Assembly (NCBI GenBank): GCA_023627715.1
Contig: JAMAHW010000008.1
Location: forward strand, 124,001-188,000
Reading direction: 5' to 3'
DNA: 64,000 nt
From: Periconia sp. R9002
Taxonomy: Eukaryota; Ascomycota; Dothideomycetes; Pleosporales; Periconiaceae
Shown: positions 1 through 12,460 of the stretch, in pieces
How the letters are laid out: every line of letters begins with the position of its first letter
Position numbering within the stretch: position 1 is the first letter of the stretch
Translations under genes and position numbers: made by a program
Notes under the pieces: model-generated
Seen by the model: the letters and a program-made list of their open reading frames with translations, nothing else
What the model was told of the DNA's origin: nothing
Databases searched by the model: none

Positions 1-847
1 CTTTGACAATGTTCTCGCGACACTCGCGCGCCAGCTCGTAGTATCCCATGATGCCCTTGCGCCATTCCCCGAAACCCAAGGCCGCGAGCCGGACCACCAA
101 AAGGCGTAGATCCCAGGGTGCTAGGTGGGCGTTTGTGAGAGGATGTCGGTAGAAGGTACTCGTCAGATCACCGAGGACCTTGGATTCCTGGGCGGCGAGG
201 GCATGTTCTGAGATCAAACACAGACATGCGAGACGGATGTGTAAGAGGTGTAGCAGGGATTCGTAGTCGGTTGGTGAAGCGGATTGTAAGATGTTCCGCG
301 AAGCAGCGATGGCGGCGAGACGGAAATGGCCCGATAGAAGGAGAGTGTCGACGGGGGACGAGAGGGATGGGTTGCTGGGAGCATTCAGGAAGGGTGGTGG
401 GATGTTGGAGGCGGGGAGGACGTGGTAGGCCTGGGGATCTTGGATGAAGGAGAAGTCCTTGGGCGGCATGTCGTCAACCACGGGACTCTTCACGCTCGCA
501 TGGCGGTGGTGGTGGAGGTGCTGCTGCGGTGACAGCGGAGATGCTTCCGAGCGCGTCGGCGACAGGACGCGTGCATGATGTGGGAGTGGCTGCTCGTGCA
601 GTGCTGGGTTGCGGACAGGAACGGTGATGCGTGGTGAGGACGTTGAAGGTGGGTCCGACAGCGGGCTGGACCTACGTCAGCAGCCGTGATGGTGAATGCT
701 AAGGGGTGCGGAGGCGTACTCGTACTCATCTATATCCAGAGGGCCCTTTGTGGAACGGCGGGGGATGGCAATTCGACGACGCTCGTCACCGCTGGGGGCG
801 CGACCATGGCTCCGGGCTGGTTCAGGAATGTGCGGAGGAGGGTTCAT
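1..847 (-). CDS. TRAPPC12-like trafficking protein, 3' part cut by window edge
   Basis: Exons 847-726 and 671 to beyond position 1, with a 54-base intron (donor GTACGA, acceptor CTGACGTAG). The start is the first ATG after a stop-limited leader and gives MNPPPHIPEPARS. The N-terminal ~130 residues are low-complexity and Pro/Ser/His-rich. After that comes a helical TPR-like region with blocks such as SGHFRLAAIAASRNIL, LLHIRLACLCLISEHALA and PWDLRLLVVRLAALGFGEW. This matches my recollection of fungal homologues of TRAPP complex subunit 12, which act in ER-Golgi and endosomal vesicle tethering. The C-terminus lies outside the window. An alternative donor six bases further downstream (GTACGC) keeps the frame and would add two residues. 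The gene is divergent from ILV2, separated by 604 bases. The family call rests on remembered similarity; the gene structure is read directly. Confidence 0.62.
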
Positions 848-1451
848 GTCATGTGTAATAAGCGTTCAAGGAAACTTGAGCACTACAAGCTGGCTGGCTG
901 GCTGGGCGGGAGGGATAAATGGAGGAATAGGTTAAAGGTTTACGTGTGGCAACAGATCTATTCCCACATGGGCAGACAACGCAGCCGGTGCACCGCTACA
1001 CGACACGGCCATCAATGTACAGGACGGTAGCGTACCGTAGCCTGCATATGTCGACCTATATAATATATCCTTCAGGCAGTTTGTGTCTATACGAATATCC
1101 AGCCACACCATCATTGGATCCGTATCCAGATATACCTGACGCATGGTGGTGTTGTGAAGTGTGGAGAAGGGCGTGTTCGGTCCGATGTTCGGAGCCACCT
1201 CGCCCAATCACGGCCCGCTCCATGGTTTTGCCCAGTTCGCCTCTGTGCGGAGAGCAAAGAAATCCACCTTTTGACTCAATCCGCCCGACCGTCAAAAGCT
1301 CGCCTGTCTCCGCCATATTCCCAATTCCTCTCCAACCCCCCCAGTTCACCGCCTCTCTCACTCTTCGTCTGACCAGACGTTGATAATCTTTTCTTTTTCC
1401 CTTTCTTTTGCTTTCCACACACTGCAATTGTCCGCAAGGACCTTGCCCACA
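848..1451. other. divergent intergenic region, TRAPPC12-like / ILV2
   Basis: No convincing coding frame. It holds the 5' regions of both neighbours, pyrimidine-rich tracts just before the ILV2 start (1330-1440), and a TGACTCA element described separately. Confidence 0.6.
1272..1278 (+). promoter_or_regulatory. Gcn4/CpcA-type site (TGACTCA) upstream of ILV2
   Basis: A perfect palindromic TGACTCA lies 174 bases before the ILV2 start codon. This is the known binding motif of the bZIP regulator Gcn4 (CpcA/Cpc1 in filamentous fungi), which induces amino-acid biosynthesis genes on starvation. ILV2 is a classical target in yeast, so position and context agree. A 7-mer can occur by chance. Confidence 0.5.
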
Positions 1452-3683
1452 ATGCATTCTCGCAGCAAAGCCATTCAGGCTCTGAAGGGCACGCGATGTT
1501 TTTCCACCTCGACTCCCAGACCCGCCCTCTCGCCCTACCGGAAAGCTACTCAGGCTGCAGGTGCCAAAGTCGTCAAAGATGATGTAAAGAGAACACAGAG
1601 CACAGCAGCTGCTGCGGCTACAGCTACCCAAACACAAGCGCCCCCCGCCCAAGATAGAAGGCCTCGGCCCTCTCCCGCCTTCAATCGTGAAGATTATGCC
1701 GTCCAACCATTGAGGCGCAAGCAGCCTGAGATGGACCACTCCTTTGTGGGCATGACTGGCGGAGAGATTGTCCACGAGATGATGCTCCGTCAGGGAGTCA
1801 AGCACGTCTGTATGTACTTGCCGCGGTCGTTTGCTGTCTTCTTTGTCCATGTTTGCTCAATGTCTCTCCAAATGCTGACTTATATGACTCAGTTGGCTAT
1901 CCTGGTGGTGCTATCCTTCCCGTCTTCGATGCCATTTACAATTCGCCGAATTTCGACTTTATCCTCCCCCGCCATGAACAAGGTGCTGGCCACATGGCCG
2001 AAGGTTATGCGCGCGCAAGTGGCAAGCCCGGTGTGGTTATTGTCACCTCGGGTCCTGGCGCCACTAATGTCGTCACACCCATGCAGGACGCCCTCATGGA
2101 TGGGACCCCCATGGTTGTCTTCTGCGGTCAAGTCGTAACCAGTGCAATTGGCTCGGATGCCTTCCAAGAAGCTGACACCATTGGTATCACACGGCCTTGC
2201 TCCAAGTGGAACGTCATGGTCAAAGATATTGCCGAGTTGCCTCGAAGAATCAACGAGGCCTTCGAGATTGCTACAAGTGGACGCCCTGGTCCCGTTCTGA
2301 TTGATTTGCCCAAGGACGTCACTGGTGGAACCCTTCGCCGCCCCATCCCCATGACCAGCTCCCTACCAACGCACCCCAGCGCCGCAACCGTTGCCGCGAA
2401 AGAACTCAGCCGGAAGCATCTTGAAATGACAATAAAGCGTTCGGCCGATCTGATCAACATTGCGAAAAAGCCCATCATTTATGCTGGTCAGGGTATGGTC
2501 AGCGTACCAGAAGGCCCCAAGCTGCTGAGGGAGCTTGCGGACAAAGCGCAGATTCCTGTGACTACTACTCTTCAAGGTCTGGGTGCATATGACGAGCTCG
2601 ACGACAAATCCCTGCACATGCTTGGAATGCACGGCTCGGCGTATGCGAACATGGCCATGCAGGAGGCTGATCTCATCATCGCTCTTGGTGCTCGTTTTGA
2701 TGACCGTGTAACCCTGAGTGTGGGCAAATTTGCTCCTGCTGCGAGAGCCGCCGCCGCTGAAGGCCGAGGTGGTATCATTCACTTCGAAATCATGCCCAAG
2801 AACATCAACAAGGTCGTGCAAGCTACGGAGGCCGTGGAGGGTGATGTGGTTACCAATCTTGCCAGCCTCTTGCCCCACGTTAACGAGGTGAAGGAGCGAC
2901 CTGAGTGGTTCGCACAGATCAAAGACTGGAAGACTCGTTTCCCCTGGAACTTTGAGCGCGAGGGCGAAAACGGCCTCATCAAGCCTCAGACTGTGATTGA
3001 GAAACTCTCTAAGCTCACGGAGAACAACAAGGAAGAGACAGTTATCACCACCGGTGTTGGACAGCATCAAATGTGGGCTGCACAGCACTACAGGTGGAGG
3101 TATCCCCGTACCATGATCACTTCCGGTGGTCTTGGTACTATGGGCTACGGTCTGCCCGCTGCTATCGGCGCCAAGGTCGCACGTCCAGACGCACTTGTCA
3201 TCGACATTGATGGTGACTCATCTTTCAGCATGACCTTGACCGAGCTCTCAACTGCTGCCGAGTTCAACATCGGCATCAAGGTCATTATCCTGAACAACGA
3301 AGAGCAGGGCATGGTAACGCAATGGCAATCTCTCTTTTACGAGGACCGTTTCGCCCACACTCATCAACGCAACGCCGACTTTGTCAAGCTCGGTGATGCC
3401 ATGGGCGTGCAAGCACAGCGTGCTGTGAAGCCCGAAGAGCTTGAAGATAAGTTGAAGTGGCTGCTCAGCACCGAGGGACCAGCTCTCCTCGAGGTTGTGA
3501 CAGACCAAAAGGTGCCTGTCCTGCCCATGGTGCCTGCTGGTAATGGTCTACACGAGTTCTTGGTGTATGATGAAGGTATGTCGTGACCCCTAGACAATCC
3601 CCTTACTCAGCAATCTTGTTAACATGTCTGCAGCAACCCAAAAGAAGAAGCGAGCTCAAACCAGAGAGAGGACCGGTCGATGA
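1452..3683 (+). CDS. ILV2: acetolactate synthase catalytic subunit, mitochondrial
   Basis: Exons 1452-1809, 1893-3575 and 3634-3683 encode 696 residues, close to the family's usual ~680-700. It condenses two pyruvates, or pyruvate with 2-oxobutyrate, using thiamine diphosphate, FAD and Mg2+. This is the first common step of valine, leucine and isoleucine synthesis, in the mitochondrial matrix. The first ~70 residues are Arg/Ser/Ala-rich, as in a transit peptide. The pyrimidine-binding domain starts near residue 101 (MTGGEIVHEMM). The catalytic Glu is E148 in PRHEQGAGHMAEG. The ThDP/metal-binding block GDSSF...NN lies near 560-590. The short last exon encodes a basic tail ending TRERTGR. Intron 1 splits the conserved FGYPGGA motif, and joining it restores Phe120. 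A TGACTCA site lies upstream. Expected partner: a small regulatory subunit (Ilv6), not in this window. Confidence 0.97.
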
Positions 3684-4924
3684 TCGTTCGTTTCTGATCC
3701 TGCGTGAATTTCTTCATTGTATATTGTTTTGTTCTCATGCCTTCGAGTGGACTTGGTCGCTTTCACCTGTCGGAACTAGGCGTTTATACTCCGGAGCGTT
3801 TATCCATCACATTTGTTTCCTTCTAAAAAGGTTCTTGGCGGCAAAGTGGGCATCTTCTTCATACTCAGAATTTATCTTTTTTTCTTATCTCCTTGGGGAT
3901 GTTGATGACGCTTATTGGGAGACGCGTAAGCATGATCTATTCCTTTCTATTTCCCTCCATCATGTTCTTTTTTTCTTGCATAACGCATCAAGGGAGAGGA
4001 AACAGATTGGCTCTATTTATAATACCTCTGCATAACTCTTTTGGAGTAACCAGCATTGTTCCATCAACAACATAAAGATGGACTGCATGAATAAAAAGTG
4101 GAATTCCAGTGCACGCCCATAATTTGCCATTCTTTGTTTTCTTGGTTCAGCGACTTGCTAACCCTGACTGTATACTTTTTTCTGCTGTCTGGTAGACGTT
4201 TCCTAGTAATTAGGCGGATAACCGTTTGCTTGGGTTCGTCCTTGCGTCAGTCATTATCACACTTTGATTCATCAACCTTCCACTGCCATATTGTTAACGA
4301 GTATAGAGTAGGAAGATGAGCAACATGCCTGTTCTACATTTCTTATTTAATCGATCTATGGATGTTAAACGGACGTTGGATAGTCAGTAGCAAACGTCCG
4401 AGGGGAATGTAGAAAATCATAGAGACGAGAAGCATCGCAACCGCTGCAGTTCTTCTAGACGGGTAGACACATGGTACCTTTGCGTCATATTTCCCGGAAC
4501 TCTAGAGACACCATGTTCCTTAACCAAATGCTAACCCAGGATCACAAAATCGTAAGTGGTGAGTGGATAGAGAGCATTGAGTGGGTTTCGCCCGGTCGTA
4601 TACTACTCTCCACTCGTCCTTCTTTTCTAGTTCCGCAAACATAATCAAATCAAAATTACAGGCTGTAAGTGAAGCTTTGAAAATATGACAGCGGAACAAT
4701 ATTTGGTGTGCGGTCTCTCGCAAATTTCTATAAGAAGATAGCAAAGCTACCCATCTCAGTGCTACCCTTCACTTGTGAAGACTTCTTTCGAACCTCGCAC
4801 CAAAACGAACCTTCACAACAACACCGCCCTCGCTCAAGCGCATATAAAGAAACGGAAGCTCCCGGAACGAAACCCCCCATCATTTCCAGCACAGAGAAAA
4901 ACAAGCAACGAAAACAAAAAAAAA
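3684..4924. other. intergenic region
   Basis: About 1.2 kb with T-rich stretches after ILV2 (its 3' UTR) and no frame with coding character or an ATG in context. A TATAAAG at 4843-4849 lies 76 bases before the next start codon and is a plausible core promoter. Confidence 0.5.
4843..4849 (+). promoter_or_regulatory. possible TATA box
   Basis: TATAAAG on the coding strand, about 80 bases before the ATG at 4925. Position is right for a TATA element of a short-leader fungal gene; no expression evidence. Confidence 0.3.
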
Positions 4925-5605
4925 ATGCCTATCCTCCGCAACCCAACCCCTACTCTCTCCATGCTCCCATCATTCAAATACTACACCATCGAAAACGAAG
5001 GAGAAAATAAGCATGCCAAAGCCTCATCATCAAAAACACCAACCCTCCGCGATACCACAAAATCCTCCCCGGAAGCACATGTAACTTGGGCATCCTTACC
5101 AACACCATCATCATCTTCTTCTTCTTCCGAAGAAGAAGACAACACCAAGAAACCCGCCGCCAAAACGAAGAAAAAAGGAAAATGGGGGACGAAACAACAA
5201 ACCACCAAGCACACCGGAGAAAAGAAGACGAAGAAATCGCCCCTCCTCAACGCCCTCACATCCTTCGCTCAAAAACTCACCCGTCCCTTCGTCTCCCATC
5301 ATCATCATCCAACCCCCACAAACCTCCAAACCGAAACCCAGCATCAAATACTCACCCAAATCCCCTCAAGCACCCCCTCCACATCCTGCCCCCAATCCTG
5401 CAAATGCCACGACCCCGAGCGACAGAGGCAGCGCGGCGTCGTGAGGACGTATCCGCGCTCGTTAGGGGCCCGTTGTATGCGACTTCGCGATCGCGATGAG
5501 CGCGGAAGGGAAATTGTGAAGAGGGGAAAGGATACCTGGGAGAGGCAGGCGTGGGGGGAGGGGAGGGGGGAGTGGCTTATGGGATTGCAAAGGGGAGAGG
5601 GTTGA
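4925..5605 (+). CDS. hypothetical Ser/Lys-rich protein
   Basis: A single-exon frame of 226 residues from an ATG in good context (AAAAATGCC). I do not recognise a family. The sequence is hydrophilic and mostly disordered in character. It has a Ser7 run followed by EEED (about residues 64-74), several Lys clusters (residues 78-105), a His4 run near 122 and a Cys-containing segment (CPQSCKCHD) near residues 154-162. No signal peptide or membrane segment. The C-terminal 60 residues are Arg/Glu/Gly-rich. It could be a nuclear or cytosolic accessory protein. It could also be a spurious frame, although the ATG context and a TATA-like element upstream favour a real gene. Confidence 0.5.
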   Translation: MPILRNPTPTLSMLPSFKYYTIENEGENKHAKASSSKTPTLRDTTKSSPEAHVTWASLPTPSSSSSSSEEEDNTKKPAAKTKKKGKWGTKQQTTKHTGEKKTKKSPLLNALTSFAQKLTRPFVSHHHHPTPTNLQTETQHQILTQIPSSTPSTSCPQSCKCHDPERQRQRGVVRTYPRSLGARCMRLRDRDERGREIVKRGKDTWERQAWGEGRGEWLMGLQRGEG

Positions 5606-5906
5606 AGTTTGTGGGAGATTTGGGTAGGGGGGAGGTTTTGTAGGTTGTTGGTGGTTTGGTATGGTATTGATGTTGTGTTGTGTTTTGATGGAAGGGAGGG
5701 TATCTGGGAAAGGTGTAAAGCTCATGTTGAACACTGGGTACGGAGTCGTTTGTTGTTGGGATACGATGTGGAGTGACAGATTTGGATAGTGATTATGTAC
5801 TGTCATTACTGTGGCTGTATGTAGTTAACTTTGTAACTGCGGTATACGCCTAGTAGGTACACAAAAACTGCTCACTTAACAGATCCTTGAATACACAATC
5901 AAACTA
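5606..5906. other. intergenic, convergent 3' ends
   Basis: About 300 bases between two converging genes. G-rich then AT-rich, with no coding frame. Confidence 0.5.
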
Positions 5907-6961
5907 TCAATTTTTGGGAGCCCAAAATTCCAGAGCTTCTAGACTTGTACATGCATCGACCTGCGTGCCACCATTCTCCCCTTCTGTGACCTCAGCAACA
6001 TCCATCTTGATCAATCGAGGCGTTTGGGCTCCTCCCACTTCTCTTTGGAGAAGCAATGCGTCCCATCCGGCTGCCTTAGCTCCGCGATAGTCCTTTTCAA
6101 AGGAATCACCTACGTATAGCTTCTCGTACGTGTCGATGCTTTGGTTATCGGCGTCGGTGCCGCCCTCAGCCAACGTCTCTTTCAGCATGCTCTCTGCAGC
6201 CTCGAAAACTCGTCGGTCTGGCTTCTCGTACCCGACATCGTAGGAGAGTACCACGAAGCTGATGTCGTCGTTCACTGTTGCCTCGGCTGTACGTTCAAAG
6301 GGACTGCCCACGCGCCGAGCGCCTATCTTCAACCCGAAGGATTCGAGGACAGATGGCACGCGGTCATCTGAGTTTGTGATGATTCCGACGACGGTTTTAT
6401 CCCACTTCCAGGCTGGATCCGATTGGGTTTGGGATGCGCGTTTTCTCTGCAGCATGCGGAATAAAGGCAGGACGTCCGGGAAAAGGTTGTAGCCTTCTTT
6501 TGTAGAGTATCGAGTGAGCAACTCGGAAATCAAGCTATCCGGAACATTCTGGGACGGCTTAAGGAATGGCTTGAAAGTGCTTTGTATGACCTTTTCTCAT
6601 ATACTATTACTACACCATTCTGAGGGGTTTGTTTGTTTGTTTACTTGTTTGAGAGGAGTGGTTGTTGCAGGGGGTGATTTACATTCGCCCACCACTTCTC
6701 CGCACCTAGACCAGTTGCCTTTCCATAATTTGGGTTACGCGCAGACTCGGTTTTGAAGGCGCGGGAAAATGACTTTTTCACTATCTCATAGTCTTTCGGT
6801 GTAAGATCATGCTCTGGCTTGTCGACGAACGTGATGCCATGGCGCAAACCAGCTCGTCCATACGCTTGTGGGATCGGAAGATTCGGCTCGAACAGAGTCC
6901 CAAATGCGTCAAAAGCAAGTAATAAGTTCTTTTTCGACGACAATTGCCTCGTTGGTAACAT
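5907..6961 (-). CDS. HAD-superfamily hydrolase (HDHD3 / yeast Dpi35-like)
   Basis: Exons 6961-6683 and 6590-5907 (92-base intron) encode 320 residues. The haloacid dehalogenase fold is a phosphatase/dehalogenase using an Asp nucleophile. Motif I is LAFDAFGTLF with D18; the usual second Asp is replaced by Phe20, as in the HDHD3/Ymr130w branch where this position varies. Motif II is GIITNSDD around residues 161-168. Motif III Lys lies in GYEKPDRRVF. Motif IV is YVGDSFEKDYRGA. The cap region lies between motifs I and II. The acceptor was chosen because joining ...WWAN to VIQSTFKPF keeps frame and meaning. Substrate unknown. It is divergent from DPM1 with start codons 182 bases apart, so the promoter is probably shared. 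Confidence 0.85.
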
Positions 6962-7125
6962 GACTGGTGGTGTTCAAGAGGTCGGACTTGGTAATCGGTG
7001 GCTATAACCGAAAGGGACGGTGTGGCCCGTGCTCCAACTTACACTCGCAGCTCCCCTTCGAGGGTCTGGTAGGGCCAGATTTCTCGATTCCCTAACGTCC
7101 GCATTCACTTGCAGTCGCTCCTTGA

Positions 7126-7954
<829 letters not shown>

Positions 7955-8846
7955 AATGATACCAGCTAGAGTTGAAAGATGCAAATGACGTGTTAAATCC
8001 GTAGGTGGAGACATGATTTACAGGAATTGGCTTGCACGGCGTTGGCGTTGGGTCGTTAATGGACAACTGAGGCCATGTAGCTTCGATTATCTGATATCCC
8101 ACAACGTAGATCGGTGCGGCATAAGCTCCGCATTGTTAACGATGTGGCTTTGATGGCCTATTCCTATTTGAAGTGCATTTGGAATTTACGGATAGCGTGA
8201 TTGGATCCTTGTTACAAAATATACCAGCTGGAGTGGAGATACGGATATCCACGTTTCTCGACGGACTTGATTCTTTTGCATCTAAGGCCGCCCGCCTCTT
8301 TTTTTGTCATTCGTCTTTGGACTCTTTTTTATAGATAAAAAGAACACATTACAACCGATCAAAAGTAAACCACGGACGTAGCGGTGAATCCTCTGTTTTC
8401 CAATCGTATTCGTTGTGCTCGTTCCTGTCGAAGTCCTGTAAATAACGACGAGGAGTGCTACTCTAGTGGGAGCATGCAACTGTCCTCCGTGGCGCGACCA
8501 TCACTCAAACTGGTAAAATATTGTATATTCTACCTAGGCTAGACACGTGTGCTCATATTGGGCCATTTTTCTGGGCACTGAATACATGAAAGGTGCATAC
8601 CATTCCTTTAGCCGTTAGCGCTTCTGATTCTGTCATCCGTGAGACCCCCGCAGCCCTCAGGGTAGACTATTTAAAGCGATGTTTCTTCTCTTCTGACTTG
8701 AACTCTTTTCCCTCCATCTGATTCCAGCTTCCTCTGGATCTTTCCCTTTTGCTACCAAGTTTTTGGAAGTTTTTGCAACACTTGAGTGTTTACCCCTTTT
8801 TTGCTTACGAAAGCACTCCTGCCCCTCCAACACCACGTCGATCATC
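7955..8846. other. intergenic region
   Basis: About 0.9 kb with no supported gene; AT-rich patches, poly-T tracts near 8300, and the 5' leader of the following reductase. Confidence 0.5.
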
Positions 8847-10128
8847 ATGCCGACTACCATCATCCAGCCCGGTGCTACTATCTTCGTCACCGGAGTAAAT
8901 GGTCTCATTGGGAGCCATGTTGCTGACCAGTTGTTGAAACTTGGTTATAACGTCCGAGGAGCCGTGCGCAATGTGGAGAAGTGCAAGTGGGTGTCTGAAT
9001 ATTTTGACAGTCATTACAAAGACAGCAAGTTCGAATTGGTCTCTGTACCAGACATGGCGGTAGAGGGCTGCTTTGACGAAGGTTTGAACGGTAAATGATC
9101 ACCAATTCCCACCGCTTTGCCCAAGAGTTTCGTCACTGACAGGTTTCATCATCTCTTCAGGAGCGGCTGCTTTCATCCACCTTGCATCTCCCCTCGGGTG
9201 GGAAGGTACCGATAACCCGAGTGCTTACATCAAGAATGCAATTGATGTGTTCCTTAATGCTCTCAAGGCTGCATCCAAACAGCCTAGCGTCAAACGGATG
9301 GTTGTTACCTCGTCTTCGCTCGCCGCCTCTTACCCAAGTCCCAACGTCGAGAAAGTCTTGGACCAAACCACGTACAACGAAAAGGGAATTTCGGATGGTA
9401 CCAGCGATCCTCCAGGTCATCCCATGGGTCTCTATGTTGCTATCAAGGCGTTGACCGAAAAGGCGTGCTGGGACTGGATTAAAGAGAACAAACCACATTT
9501 CACGTTCAACACTATTGTAAGTCACCTGTACCATGATGGGGATGGGGATATCGAGTCTGACACGAAATTTATTTTAAAAAACATATAGCTGCCGTACGCA
9601 AACTTCAGTCAACTTCTTGTCCCGGAAAAGCAAGGTTCTCCTTCTACGATCGAATGGCTCAAAGTTCCCTTCGACAATAATGTCGACGTCTTCGCCCGGC
9701 TAAGCTCAGGCTTGAAACCCCGTAAGTCCTCCCTCTCTTAACCCGTCAACGTCGTTTAAAATCAAGTACACACACGTACACCCTGCCATTTTCAATCTCT
9801 CACTAACCCCAACGACAAATCGCATATAGAATGGTTCGTCTCAACCCAAGACTGCGCACTCCTACATATCGCCGCAGCGATCTATGCCGAAGTTTCTTCA
9901 GAGCGTATCTACGCATACGCCGAGCAATGGGACTTCAACAAGATCTTAGCCATCATGCGCAAGGAGTACCCAGACCGCAAGTTTCCCGATGACGTCACTC
10001 TTGCTGGGCCCGACATGGTGAAGCCGCCACGAGAGAGGGCCGAGGAGGTGTTGCGGTGGATTAAGGGTGGTAAAGGGTGGGATGGTCTCGAGGAATCTGT
10101 TAAGGAGACCATTGCGCAGTGGGCTTGA
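8847..10128 (+). CDS. NAD(P)-dependent epimerase/reductase (Gre2-like extended SDR)
   Basis: Exons 8847-9090, 9161-9516, 9589-9721 and 9830-10128 encode 343 residues. It is an extended short-chain dehydrogenase of the dihydroflavonol-4-reductase/Gre2 (methylglyoxal/aldehyde reductase) group. The cofactor-binding glycines are in TGVNGLIG (G16, G19, G22). The catalytic YxxxK is Y173-V-A-I-K177, preceded by VVTSSSLAA carrying the Ser. An Arg in the second strand region (RGAVRN) suggests NADP preference, but this is inference. All four exons join in phase, with standard GTAAxx donors. Cytosolic; substrate unknown. It stands alone, with no cluster partners. A second family member lies at 52178-53306 with three exons. 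Confidence 0.88.
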
Positions 10129-11130
10129 TTATGTTTTCACATGAGCTCTAATGGTTGCCTTGTGAGTATTGTGGAATTATTGACCACAGGTATGCATCGC
10201 AGAGGAAGAGACTTATGATTGTTATAATGGAAAGAACGTAGGGAATTAGTCGAGATCTCATGAATATTCACTAAAATTTCCGGTGTGATGTGTTTCCATA
10301 TTTCCAATAAGACGCCAAACGCCATAACAACCGCAACGCACGGGTGTTTACTATTGTTATTACGAGTGTCGGAATTTTGTCTCCGTGAGGAAAACTTTCG
10401 CGCAGGCTAACATATATGTAATTATTGCCAGGGGGTCACCTGCCCATGAGACTGCCGTACATAATGTGCAATCTTTCTTCTCCCAATTCCGGTTTCAGCT
10501 AGATTGAAATTCAACATCGAGCGAAGGAAAATAGGTCGCAAAACAGAATGAATTGCGAGGTTACATTCGGAGATTAAAGTAATGGATCGAAAACTTCGGA
10601 AGGGAAATCCTATCAATTGTCTGTCAGAGACGGGTGTCGGAGGTCACTGGTCATGAGCGATTGGGTGCGTGAGGTCGCTAAAAAGATGTCGCGCGGGTCA
10701 TTTCCCGCCTTCATACTATAACGGAATTCCAACTCCGTAGGTGCTTGGATCAACCATTTTCATGCACATGGAAGATGTTCAAGCTAGCAGTCATTCTCAT
10801 CAACAGGATACCAATGTTGTTCAGTTACCATCATGCACACATCAAAATCAAAAGACAAGTGATTTACGTAAAAAAGTGGGCATATATTGTTGCCAGAAGT
10901 AAACAAAACTCCTAAAGTACATGCAAGGCGATATCGATTTTGCGCACAAGAGAGAGGCCAAAATATATACAGAAGCATTTCATGCACATAAATACACGTC
11001 AAAAGATAATATCCGTCTATAGAGTAGTTTGAAAAGAAGCAGAAAACCCTCCGACTCTCCACGAGCAGTCCGAAAAAATCCTCATCACCTCTCTATCGAG
11101 GGTAGCGGTCGCGACATCGCACACCCATGA
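10129..11130. other. intergenic region
   Basis: About 1 kb, AT-rich, only short non-coding-looking frames on both strands. It includes the 3' flank of the aerolysin-like gene. Confidence 0.5.
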
Positions 11131-12460
11131 TTAATCGGCGCGGATGAAGCGAGCCAGACGGGACTTGAGCTTGCTGCCGGTCTTCTTGTTAGTTTCACCG
11201 ATCGTGGCGTCTGAGGGCACGTCCTTGATGTCGATAGTCTCGCAGGCGTTGATACCGTTGGCGTAGCCAACGGACTTGTAGTGGCCCATGCTCTTGTAAG
11301 CGAATGTCTTGCCGCTGCCGAGTGTGGCGGTAATGGTTCCCTCGTAGTCAGAATCGAAAGTTCCCATGGTGGCGGTAGCGGAGCCTGGAGGTACTTTGTA
11401 AGCAACGAGATAGGGAAACGAGGAGAGCGGGATGAGTCTTACAGTAAGCGGCCTTTTGAGGAGGGATACCGGTCATGTTCGAGGCCATCCTCCAGCTGAA
11501 ACCCCATTTGTCGGTGTCAGTGAGGGCGTCAGACTTCATGTTCGCGTAAGAGTAGCTCAATTTCTGGGTGACTGAGGTATCCATTTCGGCGAGGAAAGGA
11601 ATTTGCATTTTGCCGCCAACCGTGAGGCTGATTTCGTAACCGACGGTGTGAGTCGACTGGGTGGTGATGGTCTTGGAGGTTTCCTTGTTGATTTGGACGG
11701 TGTTGTCGTAGCTGACGCTATCACCGCCGACCTTGTTCTTGTTGACGAAGTAGACCTTGCCGACCACTGCGGGGATCATGCCCTTCTGCTTTTCGTTCCA
11801 CTGCTTGACGTCCTCCTTGAACTTCATATCGGTCAACTGCACGCGCTTAACGGGGGACTCAAGGAACTTGAATTCGAGCGAGGTAACCCAAGCACCGGCA
11901 GCGCCCTACAATTGAGTCAGCCAAAGATCAAGGTGAGGAAATGATTAGAGGTGGCGAGAGAAACTTACCTTGACCGCGAGAAGCTTGCCGCTGGGGTTGT
12001 CGACGTAGATCTCGTCTTTCTGGGTCTTCTTTTTATCCGCACCCGCCTCGAAGTCCTCCTTGCCCTCCTGGGTAACCGTGATCCTGCCAACAGCGTCCAT
12101 TGGGTCGCCGTCATCAGGCTTGTTGTTCCAAAGCCTGATGTCAATGGAGTCGTTCTCGTTCCATGTCCTCTCCTTGGGGTTGACATCGTTGTCGGGAATC
12201 TGACCGTAACGCTTGCCCCAGTCATCACCAGCGTAGCGGAATTGCACCGCTTTGATCTGGAACTTGGCAGCCCAGACACGGATGCCGGTGATGATAACAC
12301 CTTCTTCCCATCGAGACTCGCAGAACTGTTGGTATCCAGGGTTCTTGTCCATGGGGATACCAGCGGCGGTGCTGATGAAAGGTCCCTTGTCACAGTTGGC
12401 AGTGACGGAGCCAACCATGGCCATGGTGGCTGCCGCAGCAGAAAGGAGAGAAAACTTCAT
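11131..12460 (-). CDS. secreted jacalin-like / aerolysin-like pore-forming-type protein
   Basis: Exons 12460-11969, 11905-11443 and 11393-11131 encode 405 residues. A signal peptide (residues 1-21, hydrophobic core, Ala at the cut) is followed by a beta-rich domain (about 25-150) with jacalin-lectin-like spacing, such as EGVIITGIRVWAA and IKAVQFRY. The C-terminal half (about 165-405) has the alternating Ser/Thr-rich strands of the aerolysin/ETX-MTX2 superfamily. That includes a Thr/Ser-rich strand followed by VGYEISLTVGG, the expected place of the membrane-inserting hairpin, and a repeated TxxGSG-type turn near the end. Such two-domain proteins bind glycans and may form pores; in fungi they serve defence or host interaction. 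The reading frame is intact with no break. The activity is not provable from sequence. A TATAAAAG lies about 170 bases upstream. Confidence 0.7.

Noticed and set aside
5112..5146. Palindrome TTCTTC...GAAGAA as a regulatory hairpin
   Set aside because: It falls at the junction of a Ser (TCT/TCC) run and a Glu (GAA) run in a coding frame, so codon choice explains it.
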